A DNA stretch of 64,000 nt, taken from contig CBDCYT010000012.1 in NCBI GenBank assembly GCA_965224325.1, positions 124,001 to 188,000 on the forward strand, given 5' to 3'. The notes beneath the pieces were generated by a model that had not been told where the DNA came from, searched no databases, and was given only the letters and a program-made list of their open reading frames with translations. Origin of the DNA: CBDCMJ01 sp965224325 (GTDB lineage: Bacteria; Chloroflexota; Dehalococcoidia; Lucifugimonadales; UBA3495). Both the position numbers and the translations under genes were made by a program. Below are positions 37,749 to 47,435 of this stretch, one piece after another (the stretch's first letter is position 1; each line of letters starts with the position of its first letter).

Positions 37749-38828
37749 CTAGTTGACCAGCGCCCCCCAATCGTTGGGCGGCAGCGCAATGACCTCGCCT
37801 CCCAGCTCCTCCAGCCAGCTCGCCCGGTCGTAGTCCTCCACGTCCTGGGAGTAACGGGTGACGGCGTTGGACAGCCCGAAACGGGTCAGGTCGCCGCCCT
37901 CGATCAGGTAGCCCAGCACCCCGGTGCGCTCCCGGTCTCCAAGGCCGTGCCGCTGGGCCAGCTTCTTCACCGCTTCCGGCGCCTTCGCCGGCGGCAGCGG
38001 GGCAGCGCGGGCGGCCTGCAGGGCGCCCACTATCTGGGAGAAGACCTCCCCTTGCAGGGTGCGGCGCACGATATCCCGCACCTGGGACCATAGGGCCGCG
38101 TCGCTCAGGCGCCTAGTCTCGTCCGATAGGTACCGCATCACCTCGTCGGAGTCGGCGGCCAGCGACGGGCCGAGGTGGAGCCTCCGCAGGGCGTGTTCGG
38201 CCCAAACGGCCATGTTGGTGCACTGCAGGTTGTGGACGGCGGGCTGAATCGACAGCGCCCCGCGCCCCACCTCGGAATTGGAAATCACGATCCCGGGGGA
38301 CACCGTCACGGCGTGGTAGCCCTGCCCGGTGGTCCCCTTGGGCGGTGGAACGGTTTCCTGCACCGACTCGATCACGCCCTTGATGTAGAGCCTGGTGGGG
38401 GTGACGTGGCAGCTGTGGACCGCCGCGCCGGCGTCGGCCAGCGCCGGCAGCACGACCTCCGCCAGGTCGTAGTGCTCCAGCGGGCGGTAGCGGTCCGATA
38501 GGTAGGCCCTCACATGGCCGTCCAGGGTGCGGACCATCCTGATTTCCGGGTCGCGGTGAAACCAGTAGTTGACGTTCTGCGTGAGCAGGTCCGGGGCTTC
38601 GCCCAGCAGGCGGTCGTAGTAGGTTGCCGGAATCTTCAGACGGTCTCCCATCTGCCGGTGGGCGTTTAGTCGCACCGGGAGCACCCCGTGGCCCGCGATG
38701 CTCAACTCCGGGCCGGCTCCTGGGTCCACCAACTCCAGGTGCCGGGTGTCCAATATGAAGTCCTCCTTGCTATCGGCTTGCCGCCGGAGCTCAGTCGCCA
38801 GGTCTGCCAGTGATATTCCTTCGCGCAT
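37749..38828 (-). CDS. DUF932 plasmid/phage-type protein
   Basis: 359 aa from ATG 38826-38828 with AGGAAGG upstream. Motifs: GVLPVRLNAHRQMGDRLKIP, YYDRLLGEAPDLLTQNVNYW, YLSDRYRPLEHYDLAEVVLP, PGIVISNSEVGRGALSIQPA and TRYSQDVEDYDRASWLEELG. DUF932 proteins are common on plasmids, phages and integrative elements; their role is unknown. It is preceded by two tiny genes on the same strand. Complete and in frame. Confidence 0.85.
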   Translation of the reverse strand: MREGISLADLATELRRQADSKEDFILDTRHLELVDPGAGPELSIAGHGVLPVRLNAHRQMGDRLKIPATYYDRLLGEAPDLLTQNVNYWFHRDPEIRMVRTLDGHVRAYLSDRYRPLEHYDLAEVVLPALADAGAAVHSCHVTPTRLYIKGVIESVQETVPPPKGTTGQGYHAVTVSPGIVISNSEVGRGALSIQPAVHNLQCTNMAVWAEHALRRLHLGPSLAADSDEVMRYLSDETRRLSDAALWSQVRDIVRRTLQGEVFSQIVGALQAARAAPLPPAKAPEAVKKLAQRHGLGDRERTGVLGYLIEGGDLTRFGLSNAVTRYSQDVEDYDRASWLEELGGEVIALPPNDWGALVN

Positions 38829-38878
38829 AACTGCCTTCCTTTCGGGCGCAGGTCTTCGGGATCTCGCCCATTTCAAAC

Positions 38879-39022
38879 TCAATAGTCGTCACTTGATCCT
38901 TGTTCCTGCCACACGGGATCCGGGCACAGCGGGGGCTTCCAACGGGCCCATTCCCGGTCTTGGTCAGCCGGGCCCACCATGTGCGGGTCTCGGGTCATCA
39001 GGCGTCCCTTGATCACGGACAT
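38879..39022 (-). CDS. 47-aa small protein upstream of DUF932 gene
   Basis: MSVIKGRLMTRDPHMVGPAD followed by a Trp/Pro-rich end. ATG (39020-39022) is preceded by AAGGGAAC and lies inside the end of the upstream small ORF, overlapping in another frame. Spacing and direction indicate an operon with the DUF932 gene. Confidence 0.45.
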   Translation of the reverse strand: MSVIKGRLMTRDPHMVGPADQDREWARWKPPLCPDPVWQEQGSSDDY

Positions 39023-39135
39023 AGTTCCCTTCTACCGGCCTGCCGGACTCGCGACGGGCCGTTCCCGAACACCCGGGCCGAGTCCTCCGTTAGCTTCCGG
39101 GAACTCGCCTTCCCGGTCCCGGTCGCTGTGGTCAT
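39013..39135 (-). CDS. 40-aa small protein, first in DUF932 cluster
   Basis: MTTATGTGKASSRKLTEDSA and a basic second half (RVRQAGRRELCP). AGAAAGGAGGAAAGAC before the ATG (39133-39135) is the strongest ribosome site of this cluster. Its stop lies 7 nt past the next ATG, so translation would be coupled. No family recognised. Confidence 0.45.
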   Translation of the reverse strand: MTTATGTGKASSRKLTEDSARVFGNGPSRVRQAGRRELCP

Positions 39136-39259
39136 GTCTTTCCTCCTTTCTGCGTAGATTCAGGCCCGGTCCGGCGTGTAATACGCTCTCAACAGGGCTG
39201 CCGAGGAGGGCCTGCCCCCGATGAGGGATATGGACCGGAAGCACCCGGACACCCACTTC

Positions 39260-39985
39260 TGTGGATCGACCTGATTGAAGGCCTGGCTGGGGGGCTTGGG
39301 GAGACAGGTAAGCCCGAAGCGAGTGCGGCAGTTGGTGCCGATCGTCGGATCCTGGGAGAGATATACTGGCGTCCCCGCGGCAGCCGGCGGTCGCCGGAGT
39401 ACGGGTCTATCCCGATCTGTTGAGCAACGCAAGGGTGGCTCGTTCCGACCCGGTGCGGGCTGCCGATATCACCTACCTGACTATGACCCCGGGCGTGCCT
39501 GCCTGACGGTGGTGATGGATTGGACGGCTGCTACGTCGCTGCCTGGGGATCGTTCAACACGCTCGCCCGTGTTGTGGGGCGCCCTCTGAAGGCGGACAGC
39601 CGTGCCCACGCCTTGAAACAGGCGAGTTGCGACGGGCGGCAAGGGGTAGTCAACACCGACCGGAGCCTGCCTCCGGTTTCCGCCTGGGCAGGCGGTTCAC
39701 CGTGCGTAAGTTCACCCGAGTCCTTCAGGACTGAAGGGTAAAGACAGGCGTGGGCGGCAAAGGAAGGTGTGCCGACAACCTTTTCGTGGAGCGGTTACGG
39801 CGGGAGGTGAATAGTGGGGATGTCTTCCTGAGCGCCAACCTGGGCGCCGTTGAAGACCGGATGGAACTGGGAGACTCTTTCCGGTCCTGCGGTGACCCGA
39901 CCCCAGATCCCATCAGGCCCTGGGAACAGGACCCCGGCTGAGGTATTCCAGGCGGACCGGGCAATCCAGGAAGAGGAGTCCGAGG
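39260..39985 (+). pseudogene. IS3-type orfB transposase relic
   Basis: Scattered over frames: GRQVSPKRVRQLVPIVG, RAADITYLTMTPGRACLTVV and MDWTAATSLP (DITY...MDW, first Asp), VNTDRS (second Asp region) and GRCADNLFVERLRREV (DN-x-F-x-ERL, the Glu), ending GNRTPAEVFQA. Heavily mutated and without ends that I can define. Confidence 0.6.
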
Positions 39986-40710
39986 AGTCTATGGTAAACA
40001 AGGTGTGCACTGTAGCGAGTACCACCTGCAGGGTTATCGGGACCCTGGCTTGGTTCCGCAACAAAGCCTACCCGGCTAATCGGGTCCACCTCGCCTATAA
40101 AGCGGCCGCAGCCCTGCGGCTCTATTATATAATGACCCTGGCTTATTTGTCATGCGGTTGTACTCGTTCTGGGGAAGCGCAACATCTCTCTATCCAAGAC
40201 ATTGCAGGAATAGACTGACAACAAAGGAGCCCGAGCCGAGGTGGCCCAGGTGTATCAGCGCGGTCTCCGGTAGGCGCTTGGAGTCGGGGGAAACGGGTAT
40301 AGATGGAGGATCTGCTCGTCCTATCGGTCCACTGGCGGCAAATTCGTCGGCGGGCGCTGCGGAGAAGGGATTCCTGGTCTACATCGATACAGTTGAGACA
40401 ACTCCTTGATGCCGCCGGCCCCCCGGCTGGGACGCCAAGGGGTAGCAGCGCCGCGCCCACCAAAGAGTGCGTGGGTTGAAAGCTATGGCCAGCGCGACCC
40501 ATTGGCCTTCCGGGTTGACCAAGCCGCCCAGCAGGAATCTCCGGACTTCCATCTGCGCCCAGACAATTCCGGAGGCCGGCCAGGACAACTGGTGGTTTTG
40601 CTCATGGCTCCCCTTAGCTGCGGTGACCTTACCCTTGCAGTACTATCGCAAAGGGTGGTACAACGACCGAGTGAGATACCAAGTATCAGGCGGGGCTTGG
40701 GGACATTGCG
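39986..40710. other. stretch without a recognisable gene upstream of recN
   Basis: Frames on both strands look like non-protein. No clear sigma70 promoter was found directly before recN. Confidence 0.4.
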
Positions 40711-42495
40711 ATGCTCAGACTTCTTAGTGTCGCCAACTTCGCTACAATCGAGCAGCTGAACATGGAGCTGGCGCCCGGCTTTAACGTACTCACCGGGGAA
40801 ACCGGGGCCGGCAAGTCCATCATCGTAGATGCTTTGAGCCTTCTCTTGGGGGGACGGGCCGACAGCAGCATGGTACGGTCCGGGGCCCGCCAGGCTAGAG
40901 TAGAGGGAGTCTTCCTGCTCAAGGGCGACCTCGTGCAGAAAATCAGCGGTACTCTGAGTGAGTATGAGATTGACGATAGCGAAGAGGAGTTGATTCTAGC
41001 CCGGGAGGTCAACATCGATGGGCGTAATACGTGCCGTGTCAATGGGCGACTCGTACCTCTCCGGCTGCTAAGCAGGCTGTCCGAAAACTTGGTGGACGTT
41101 CACGGTCAAAACCAGCATCTGTCCCTGTTCCGTGTGCGTGAGCACGTGGATATTCTGGACCGGTATAGCGGACTGGGGCAACTTCGTGCACAGGTGACGC
41201 AGGGGGTACGCCAGCTAGTAGAGGCGCGCCAGGAACTTGACCGGCTTCGGGAGGAGGAACAAGGGCTTGCCCAGAGAGTGGGCTTTCTGAGGTACCAATT
41301 AGAAGAGATTAGCGCTGCCAATCTTCAGCCGGGTGAAGACGAAAGCTTGGCAATTGAGCGGGACCGGATTGCCAACGCTGAGCGAATCATCGAATTGTCC
41401 GACCATGCCTATCGAGGGTTATACGATAGCCTAGATCGAGGGGATTCAATCAGGGACCTCGTGGGGCAATTGGCTCACGATCTCACCCAGCTGGAACAAT
41501 TGGACCCTTCATTGAGCCAAGAGCGCGAGTTGGTTGACGCCTTGACCCATCAAGTGGACGACCTCGCGCATACGCTCCGGAGCTATCGTGACAGCATCGA
41601 GTACAATCCGGACCGTCTTCGGGAGCTTGAGGGGCGATTAGACTTGATCCGGGACCTCAGGAGGAAGTACGGGACCACCATCGCAGAGATCCTGGCCTTC
41701 GCCGAGAGGGCCTCGGATGACCTGGAGAGGTTGTCCAACTGCGAAGAGCGCGCAGCCGGGCTGAAGGCCCGAGAGATAGAGCTAGTAGAGCGGGTTGGCG
41801 GGCTGGCAGGTCAGCTCTCAGAGGCTCGCCGGCATGCGGCGAGTCACCTGGCTCACGCCATAGAGGAGGAGATCGCCGAACTGGCCGTGGAAGATGCACA
41901 GGTGTATGTCGATATACGTCAGGCAGACTCGGAGGACGGTGTGCCGGTTAGGATCGGCGACTGTGGCCCATGCTCCGGGCTACTGGATGAAGAGATTATC
42001 CGGTGCTTCGCATTCAACAGCACGGGTATAGACTCCGTAGAATTCTTGATCTCGCTGAACCTGGGCGAACCGCCGCGACCCCTGGCCAGGATTGCCTCGG
42101 GGGGAGAGGCTTCCAGACTGATGCTTGCCATAAAGACCATCCTGTCTGCTGCTGACCAGATCCCAATCCTAGTGTTCGACGAAATAGATGCCGGTATCGG
42201 AGGCCGAATTGGGAATGTCTTGGGCCATAAGCTGTGGGGTCTATCGAGGAGCCACCAAGTGATTTGTGTAACCCACCTCCCACAGATAGGGTGTTACGCC
42301 GACCACCACATCAAGGTCGCAAAACTTGCTTCATATGACAGGGCTACGACCTCTGTGGAGGTTGTAGCCGGTGAAACCAGAGTGATGGAGCTCAGCCAGA
42401 TGCTTGGCTCCGATAGCGAAGTCAGCCGCAACAATGCCATTGAGATGCTGGAGCAGGCGATGAAGTGGAAGGAAAACCGAGGAGGTGCCTCCTGA
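40711..42495 (+). CDS. recN: DNA repair protein RecN (SMC-like ATPase)
   Basis: 594 aa, close to the usual 550-580. Begins MLRLLSVANFATIEQLNMEL with Walker A GETGAGKS (residues 29-36); the ends of the coiled coil meet around residues 160-370. The C-terminal head has the ABC signature RIASGGEASRLMLA and Walker B ILVFDEIDAGIGG (D490, E491), with THLPQIGCYAD as the H loop. RecN tethers DNA ends at double-strand breaks in RecA-dependent repair. Appears intact, one of few undamaged housekeeping genes here. The Shine-Dalgarno region (TTGGGGAC) is weak. Confidence 0.95.
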   Translation: MLRLLSVANFATIEQLNMELAPGFNVLTGETGAGKSIIVDALSLLLGGRADSSMVRSGARQARVEGVFLLKGDLVQKISGTLSEYEIDDSEEELILAREVNIDGRNTCRVNGRLVPLRLLSRLSENLVDVHGQNQHLSLFRVREHVDILDRYSGLGQLRAQVTQGVRQLVEARQELDRLREEEQGLAQRVGFLRYQLEEISAANLQPGEDESLAIERDRIANAERIIELSDHAYRGLYDSLDRGDSIRDLVGQLAHDLTQLEQLDPSLSQERELVDALTHQVDDLAHTLRSYRDSIEYNPDRLRELEGRLDLIRDLRRKYGTTIAEILAFAERASDDLERLSNCEERAAGLKAREIELVERVGGLAGQLSEARRHAASHLAHAIEEEIAELAVEDAQVYVDIRQADSEDGVPVRIGDCGPCSGLLDEEIIRCFAFNSTGIDSVEFLISLNLGEPPRPLARIASGGEASRLMLAIKTILSAADQIPILVFDEIDAGIGGRIGNVLGHKLWGLSRSHQVICVTHLPQIGCYADHHIKVAKLASYDRATTSVEVVAGETRVMELSQMLGSDSEVSRNNAIEMLEQAMKWKENRGGAS

Positions 42496-43013
42496 ATGAT
42501 GGTGGCCCCGGTTAGTTGGGCAGAATGGAAGCGAGATTAAATGGAGGTCCAGCGGCTCCCGGGCAACCGGGACTTGCTATAACGTCTCCGCCATCCTTCT
42601 TGTCGGTTGGGTAATAGCGACGAAACTCTGCGGTATTCTTGGGCGGTGGATTTGGACGGAGCCGAGGTTGAATAGCTTTCCCCTGTCTTGAGGGCTCTCC
42701 TAATCCTTACCTGCAGACAGGTGAGTTCATGGAAAAACAGGCTTGCCTAACAGTCGGTTCGAACCCTGTTAGGTGGGCCGACGTGGACGGAAGCTAGCAC
42801 CATCTTCGAGATGTGGCTGGGGGAACTGTGAGGCCCCCCAAGGCCCTCTCCGGCAATTGTGGTGGGCCGGGGCAAAGCGACTCAAGAAAGTCTCCGCCGG
42901 AACCCTGCCCTCCGTCCCTTACAATCATGCCTCCGCCTTTTCCCGCCTCCCTCCATCTGGCATCGGGTAGCTGACGAGCGGCGTGGTGAAGATATGGTTG
43001 AACCGTGGGGCTG
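42496..43013. repeat. gene-free stretch holding a 70-bp repeat (42601-42669)
   Basis: 42601-42669 matches 19513-19580 (GTCGGTT-GG-AATAGCGACG, AAACTCTGCGGTA-TCTTGG, GATTTGGACGGA). On the minus strand both read TAEFRRY, so this is the tail of the same transposase type. At 42752-42780 GGTTCGAACCCTGTTAGGTG resembles a tRNA T arm but no full tRNA folds. Nothing else seen. Confidence 0.45.
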
Positions 43014-44576
43014 TTACCGATGTCCGTGTAGACACCCCTCCCCAATAGCCCGACCTGGAGAAGGAGTTGGCTGATTTCCCAGACCGCTGTTCATTCCCGG
43101 CGGAAGAGGAGTGGTCTCACCGAAGAGCCAGGAATCGAGAAGGTCGTCCAGTTCCCTGCTCGCAATCTCCTCAGCCACGACCACAAAGTCTTCGGTGGTC
43201 ACGTTACCCCCGGCATAGCGGGACACATACTCACGCAGAGTCTTGAAAAACGCCTCGTCGCCGATTTCGCCACGCAGTGCGTGAAGGGCCATTGCGCCTC
43301 TTGCATACACGCTGCCGCTGAAAAGAGAGCCGGGGTCGGGATTCGCCGGCGGCCCATAGACAGGTCGCCAGACCATCTCCCAGAACTCCTCGAAACAGCC
43401 ATCGCCGGACTTGTGGTCCAACCACAGCCACTCAGCGTAGGTGGCGAACCCCTCGCTCAGCCACAAGTCCTGCCATGACGCGGGAGTAAGCAGGTTCCCA
43501 AACCACTGGTGCGCCAACTCATGGGCTATCAACCTGTCGCCGAAATCCTCCAGTTCCCCTATCCCGTAGACGGGCCGGGGTTGGGTTTCCAGCGGCGGAA
43601 TCGCCTCGTCAATGACGACGGAGCCGGTGAACTCGAATGGATACGGCCCGAACAATTCATCAAAAACATCGACTATCAAAGGGACGCTATCCAGACTACG
43701 CCTTGCGGATTCGTCTATCGACGCTTCAACCGAGTCAACGATGGTTATCCCCCCAGGACTTTTGCTGGCGACGTCGTCAAACTGAGCGACCGCCAGGAAC
43801 GCCAGATAGCTGGCCATCTCATGGACGCTTTCCCATACGTATGTCACAGTCTCCCCGTGGTCGGTCGTGCTGGTCAATTCACCGTTTGAGGCCGCTTCAT
43901 AGGGGTCAGGCACCGTGATGATGAAGGTGTACAAGGCTTTATCGGATGGATGCTCATTGACCGGGAACCAGTGCGACGCCCCCCAGGGTTCGCCGTACGC
44001 GAGTATCCCGGTCTCGTAGTCTATCCAGCCGGTTAGGAGGCTCGTCCCAGGCACTGGGCTGGTCGAAGGCCGACCCTCGTAAGAGACCACGGCATTGAAG
44101 GTGGTTCCTATGGGGATCGGCGCACCAGGTTTGATTGTCAGCTCGTATCCGGCGCGAGAGTGGTCGGCTGGGCGGCCATCCACGGCGACCTGCGTAACCA
44201 TTAAGCCTCGAAAGTCCAGATTGAACGAGGAGAGGTCCTGTGTAGCGTCGGCTTCGATTTGAGCCCGGCCCGAGATCTCGTTGGCTTCCACGTCGATGTC
44301 GAGGGTCACCGTGTAGCGGGAAACGTCATATCCGCCGTTGCCCAGCCCGGGAAATAGAGGGTCGTCCAGCCCTGCCGCGCCGGGACGGGCGGTCCGAATT
44401 GGCGTGGGCGTCGGTTCCCGCGTCGGGGTGGCTGTTGGCTCCTGAGTCGGAGCAGGCATATCTCCGTTGTCACATGCCGTAATCACGGCGACGGCCATCA
44501 AACACGACAGCGCAATCCGCGCGGTCGGGTGAAGGGTTTTGAGCAGTCTGACTCGCAAGCCGAAAGCGAAAGCCAA
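43014..44576 (-). CDS. M1-family zinc aminopeptidase, lipoprotein
   Basis: About 520 aa taking TTG at 44574-44576 (GAAAGGG 7 nt upstream); the frame is open for 37 codons more. Signal peptide with lipobox AVAVITAC, a Thr/Pro linker (PTREPTPTPIR), then the M1 beta-saddle domain and the catalytic domain with HELAHQWFG (about 352-360) and LSEGFATYAEW carrying the third zinc ligand. The usual GAMEN exopeptidase loop is replaced by a loop around VVIDEAIPPLETQ, so exact substrate preference is unclear. Anchored outside the membrane. Confidence 0.85.
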   Translation of the reverse strand: MAFAFGLRVRLLKTLHPTARIALSCLMAVAVITACDNGDMPAPTQEPTATPTREPTPTPIRTARPGAAGLDDPLFPGLGNGGYDVSRYTVTLDIDVEANEISGRAQIEADATQDLSSFNLDFRGLMVTQVAVDGRPADHSRAGYELTIKPGAPIPIGTTFNAVVSYEGRPSTSPVPGTSLLTGWIDYETGILAYGEPWGASHWFPVNEHPSDKALYTFIITVPDPYEAASNGELTSTTDHGETVTYVWESVHEMASYLAFLAVAQFDDVASKSPGGITIVDSVEASIDESARRSLDSVPLIVDVFDELFGPYPFEFTGSVVIDEAIPPLETQPRPVYGIGELEDFGDRLIAHELAHQWFGNLLTPASWQDLWLSEGFATYAEWLWLDHKSGDGCFEEFWEMVWRPVYGPPANPDPGSLFSGSVYARGAMALHALRGEIGDEAFFKTLREYVSRYAGGNVTTEDFVVVAEEIASRELDDLLDSWLFGETTPLPPGMNSGLGNQPTPSPGRAIGEGCLHGHR

Positions 44577-45064
44577 TTGGCGGCCCTTTCGTGGGTATAG
44601 CTTGAGAAGCTTGCTCAAAGGGGGCGACCCATCCGGCTCCGGGCCATCAATTGCCCCCTTGCACGAAAGTCTGCTCGATCCCGGCAAGCGTCATAAGAAC
44701 CGCATATTTGGAAGCGGCGGGCCTGGGTACCGATTCGGACCTTTTCAGGTAGATCGACGTGGATGACAGGTAGAAGGGTTTCGGGATGTGGCTGGGCAGC
44801 CCGTGAAACTGCCGAGCCCCTCGGATTCGGCATTGACAGGGCCCTAAAGGATGTCCGAAAGTGTGACGTGGCTCCTGACCTCATAAGGGACGATGGCGGG
44901 ACGCGAGTGAGGTTGAGGGTGACCTCGCGAGACCTTGGGACGGCTGTGGGGGAAGTGGGCCGGTGGCTATTGTCGGAACTGATGCTGGACTCCGGGGATG
45001 GTGCCCACGGTGACATCCATTCCGATGGGCGCTAGGCAGTCTCAGCCAGTTCCTGACCTTCGTC
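44577..45064. other. intergenic, no gene supported
   Basis: Overlapping frames on both strands (for example 44763-45035 +) have no convincing start or family. The 5' extension of the M1 frame reaches 44687. Confidence 0.4.
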
Positions 45065-45496
45065 TCATTCCTCCTTTCCCCGCTCTCGGGGTTCGATGTC
45101 GGCACGGATTCCCTCACTGATGCGGTCTGTCTCATCCTGGAGGTCCTCAATGCGCAGGAGCGCGTCCGCCTTCGGCAGCTCCAGCACCCCCTCCAGCCCC
45201 TCGCAGAGGGTGTCGAACCGCGGCCACTCCGCCGCCTCGAAACCCTCCGGAGCAAGATCTCCACGCGACATGACCCACGAGCACATGACGAAGACGCCTC
45301 TCTCCGCATCAAGCGCCTCTTCGCAGCTGTCCTCCTCGACGCACTCTTTCAGGTCGCCCAGCCGCGCGTCGAAGCGTCGTGCGAGCGTCTCCGAGTCGGC
45401 AATCCAGTCCTCGACGTCGGGAAACAGACGCTCGCACCCGGTCAGGACCACTGCGGCGAGAGCCACGACCCCGATGAGCAGGACGGTCCGAATCAA
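45065..45496 (-). CDS. small lipoprotein of unknown function
   Basis: 143 aa from TTG 45494-45496, whose bases overlap the stop of the upstream frame (TTGA), indicating coupling. Signal peptide LLIGVVALAAVVLTGC with lipobox LTGC. The mature part is acidic and helical (SETLARRFDARLGDLKECVE), with Cys residues spaced for a disulfide (CVEEDSC, MCSW, LCEG). Family unknown. Confidence 0.7.
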   Translation of the reverse strand: MIRTVLLIGVVALAAVVLTGCERLFPDVEDWIADSETLARRFDARLGDLKECVEEDSCEEALDAERGVFVMCSWVMSRGDLAPEGFEAAEWPRFDTLCEGLEGVLELPKADALLRIEDLQDETDRISEGIRADIEPRERGKEE

Positions 45497-45711
45497 TCCG
45501 GCACCCGCTGGATCGTAGCGCCGGTCTCGCCCATCATAACGATTGTGTCCGTGTCATCGTATTCCATCATCATGTGGGTCCCGCTACCCACGGCGACGGA
45601 CAACACAGGTAAATGTCGCTGCATTCTGGAAGGCAACGTGATAAGCCTCAACCTATATGAGGAGCACGAATCAGCTAGTTTCCACAACAGTACGCGGAAA
45701 TCCGGCCCCAT
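45493..45711 (-). pseudogene. C-terminal remnant of the gene preceding the lipoprotein
   Basis: About 72 codons read FRVLLWKLADSCSSYRLRLI and VLSVAVGSGTHMMMEYDDTD to TGA, with a beta-rich pattern. The 5' part is removed at 45712 where the IS110 block begins. It formed an operon with the lipoprotein gene. Confidence 0.45.
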
Positions 45712-45721
45712 CCTAGTACTC

Positions 45722-45950
45722 AGCAGTGTTATGCCCGGAACCGGGCCGTGCAGAGGGGAGTAACTGGAGAGGACACTGGTCAGGTACGATCGTGGCGGGC
45801 GGTGTCGTCCAGGACGAGGCCGAATTGACAGTGGCGCATATTGCCCGTTATTCAGCATGGTCCGGGTGTCCTACGGCTGCATCATTGGTGACTGCCCTTT
45901 CGGGGGCGCTCCCGTTCGATAGATTGTGACGTGCCGGTGGCACCCCCTGG
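45722..45950 (+). ncRNA. candidate IS110 bridge RNA region (leader of copy L)
   Basis: IS110-group elements carry a guide (bridge) RNA in the noncoding end before the transposase. Here the ~240 nt leader is conserved in both copies and contains several short hairpins (GCCCGGAACCGGGC; CCGGTGGCACCCCCTGG). CGATAG (45917-45922) is repeated at the right end of the element (47432-47437), as a donor loop might be. The same leader occurs at about 54816-55044 on the other strand. Inferred from family knowledge. Confidence 0.4.
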
Positions 45951-45962
45951 CGACACGCCTAC

Positions 45963-47417
45963 ATGGTAATGGCGGATGGGACGATGAGCACATACAGCAG
46001 TAGGGCCAACCCGGCAGTGAAGGCCTCCAGCAGGCGGGAGGGTCTGCCGGCGGAACTATCACGGGTGAATTTTGGTGCGGCGGGAGTGGACGTGGGCGCC
46101 GGCAGCCACTTCGCGGCAGTGCCCGAAAACAGCTGCGAGCAACCGGTGCGCGAGTTTGGCGCGTTCACTGCGGACTTGTACCTTATGGCCGATTGGCTGG
46201 CCGAGTGCGGTGTGGAGACAGTGGCGATGGAGTCCACCGGAGTCTACTGGATACCACTCTTTGGAGTCCTGGAGGAGCGGGGGTTCCAGGTGATGCTGGT
46301 GGACCCACGGCGCATTAAGAACGTGCCCGGACGCAAGAGCGACGTGCTGGACTGCCAGTGGCTCCAGCAGCTACATACCTACGGCCTGCTTTCGGCGGCT
46401 TTCCGGCCCGAGGCCGACATCCGGCGGTTGAGAAGCTATCTGCGGCAGCGGGCCATGCTGGTGGAATATGCGGCCCAGCATGTTCAGCACATGCAGAAGG
46501 CGCTGACCCAGATGAACGTGAAGCTGCACCAGGTCATCAGCGACATCACCGGCAAGACCGGGATGACCATCCTCGAAGCCATCGTGGGGGGTGAGCGAGA
46601 CCCGCGAAAGCTGGCGCAATTTCGGGATCCCAGGACCAAGGCAGACGAGGAGACCATGGCCCTATCGCTGGAGGGGCACTGGCGGGAGGAGCACATCTTC
46701 GAGCTGACCCAGGCCCTGGAGTTGTACCGGGTGTATCAGGCCAAGATTGCCGAGTGCGACCGGGAGATTGAAACCCAGATGGGGCAGTTTGACGACCGTA
46801 GCGGTGGCGCAGCGCCTGCGGAACAGCCCAGGAGGAACCGCATCCAGGGGAACGCGCCGCGCTTTGACGTCCGCGGCCACCTGTACCGGATGACCGGGGT
46901 GGACCTGACCCGGATCAACGGCGTGGACGCCTACACGGCGTTGAAGGTAATCAGCGAGGTAGGCACCGATATGACAAGATGGCCAACGGCCAAGCATTTC
47001 GCCTCATGGCTGGGATTGAGTCCCAATAACCGGGTCACCGGAGGCAGGGTCATCAGCTCCCGAACCAAGCCCAGCGCCAACCGGGCAGCCAAGGCGCTGC
47101 GGCTGGCGGCCAACGCCCTGTACCGCTCCAACAGTGCGTTGGGAGCGTTCCTGCGCCGCAAGAAGGCGCAGCTGGGACCGCCCAAGGCCATTACGGCCAC
47201 GGCGCACAAGCTGGCCAGAATCATCTACGCCATGCTGCGCTATGGGCAGCAGTACGTGGATGACGGCGCTGACTACTACGAGGCCCAGTACCATCAACGA
47301 GCATTGCGGTCTGCGAAACGGAGGGCGGCGCAGCTGGGTTACGAACTGGTACCCACATCCGATGATCGAAACCGCGCCCTTGATCTGCCCTTGGCAACGG
47401 CCGCGACCGGCGCGTGA
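45963..47417 (+). CDS. IS110-family DEDD transposase, copy L
   Basis: 484 aa. An N-terminal RuvC-like domain has AAGVDVGAGSHFAAV (first Asp), VAMESTGVYWIPLFGV (Glu) and NVPGRKSDVLDCQWLQQL (two Asp). The C-terminal Transposase_20 domain carries LTRINGVDAYTALKVISEVG and SSRTKPSANRAAKALRLAAN with the catalytic Ser. This pair acts with a guide RNA to recombine donor and target DNA. Identical in sequence to the copy at 53349. Complete. Confidence 0.9.
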   Translation: MVMADGTMSTYSSRANPAVKASSRREGLPAELSRVNFGAAGVDVGAGSHFAAVPENSCEQPVREFGAFTADLYLMADWLAECGVETVAMESTGVYWIPLFGVLEERGFQVMLVDPRRIKNVPGRKSDVLDCQWLQQLHTYGLLSAAFRPEADIRRLRSYLRQRAMLVEYAAQHVQHMQKALTQMNVKLHQVISDITGKTGMTILEAIVGGERDPRKLAQFRDPRTKADEETMALSLEGHWREEHIFELTQALELYRVYQAKIAECDREIETQMGQFDDRSGGAAPAEQPRRNRIQGNAPRFDVRGHLYRMTGVDLTRINGVDAYTALKVISEVGTDMTRWPTAKHFASWLGLSPNNRVTGGRVISSRTKPSANRAAKALRLAANALYRSNSALGAFLRRKKAQLGPPKAITATAHKLARIIYAMLRYGQQYVDDGADYYEAQYHQRALRSAKRRAAQLGYELVPTSDDRNRALDLPLATAATGA

Positions 47418-47435
47418 AAACCTCAGTTACTCGAT

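Noticed and set aside
42740..42785. tRNA gene at GGTTCGAACCCTG
   Set aside because: Only a T-arm-like piece is present. The stem pairs poorly and no acceptor, D or anticodon arm could be assembled.
44763..45035. 90-codon ORF downstream of the M1 peptidase region
   Set aside because: No ribosome site and no recognisable domain; antisense frames are equally long.
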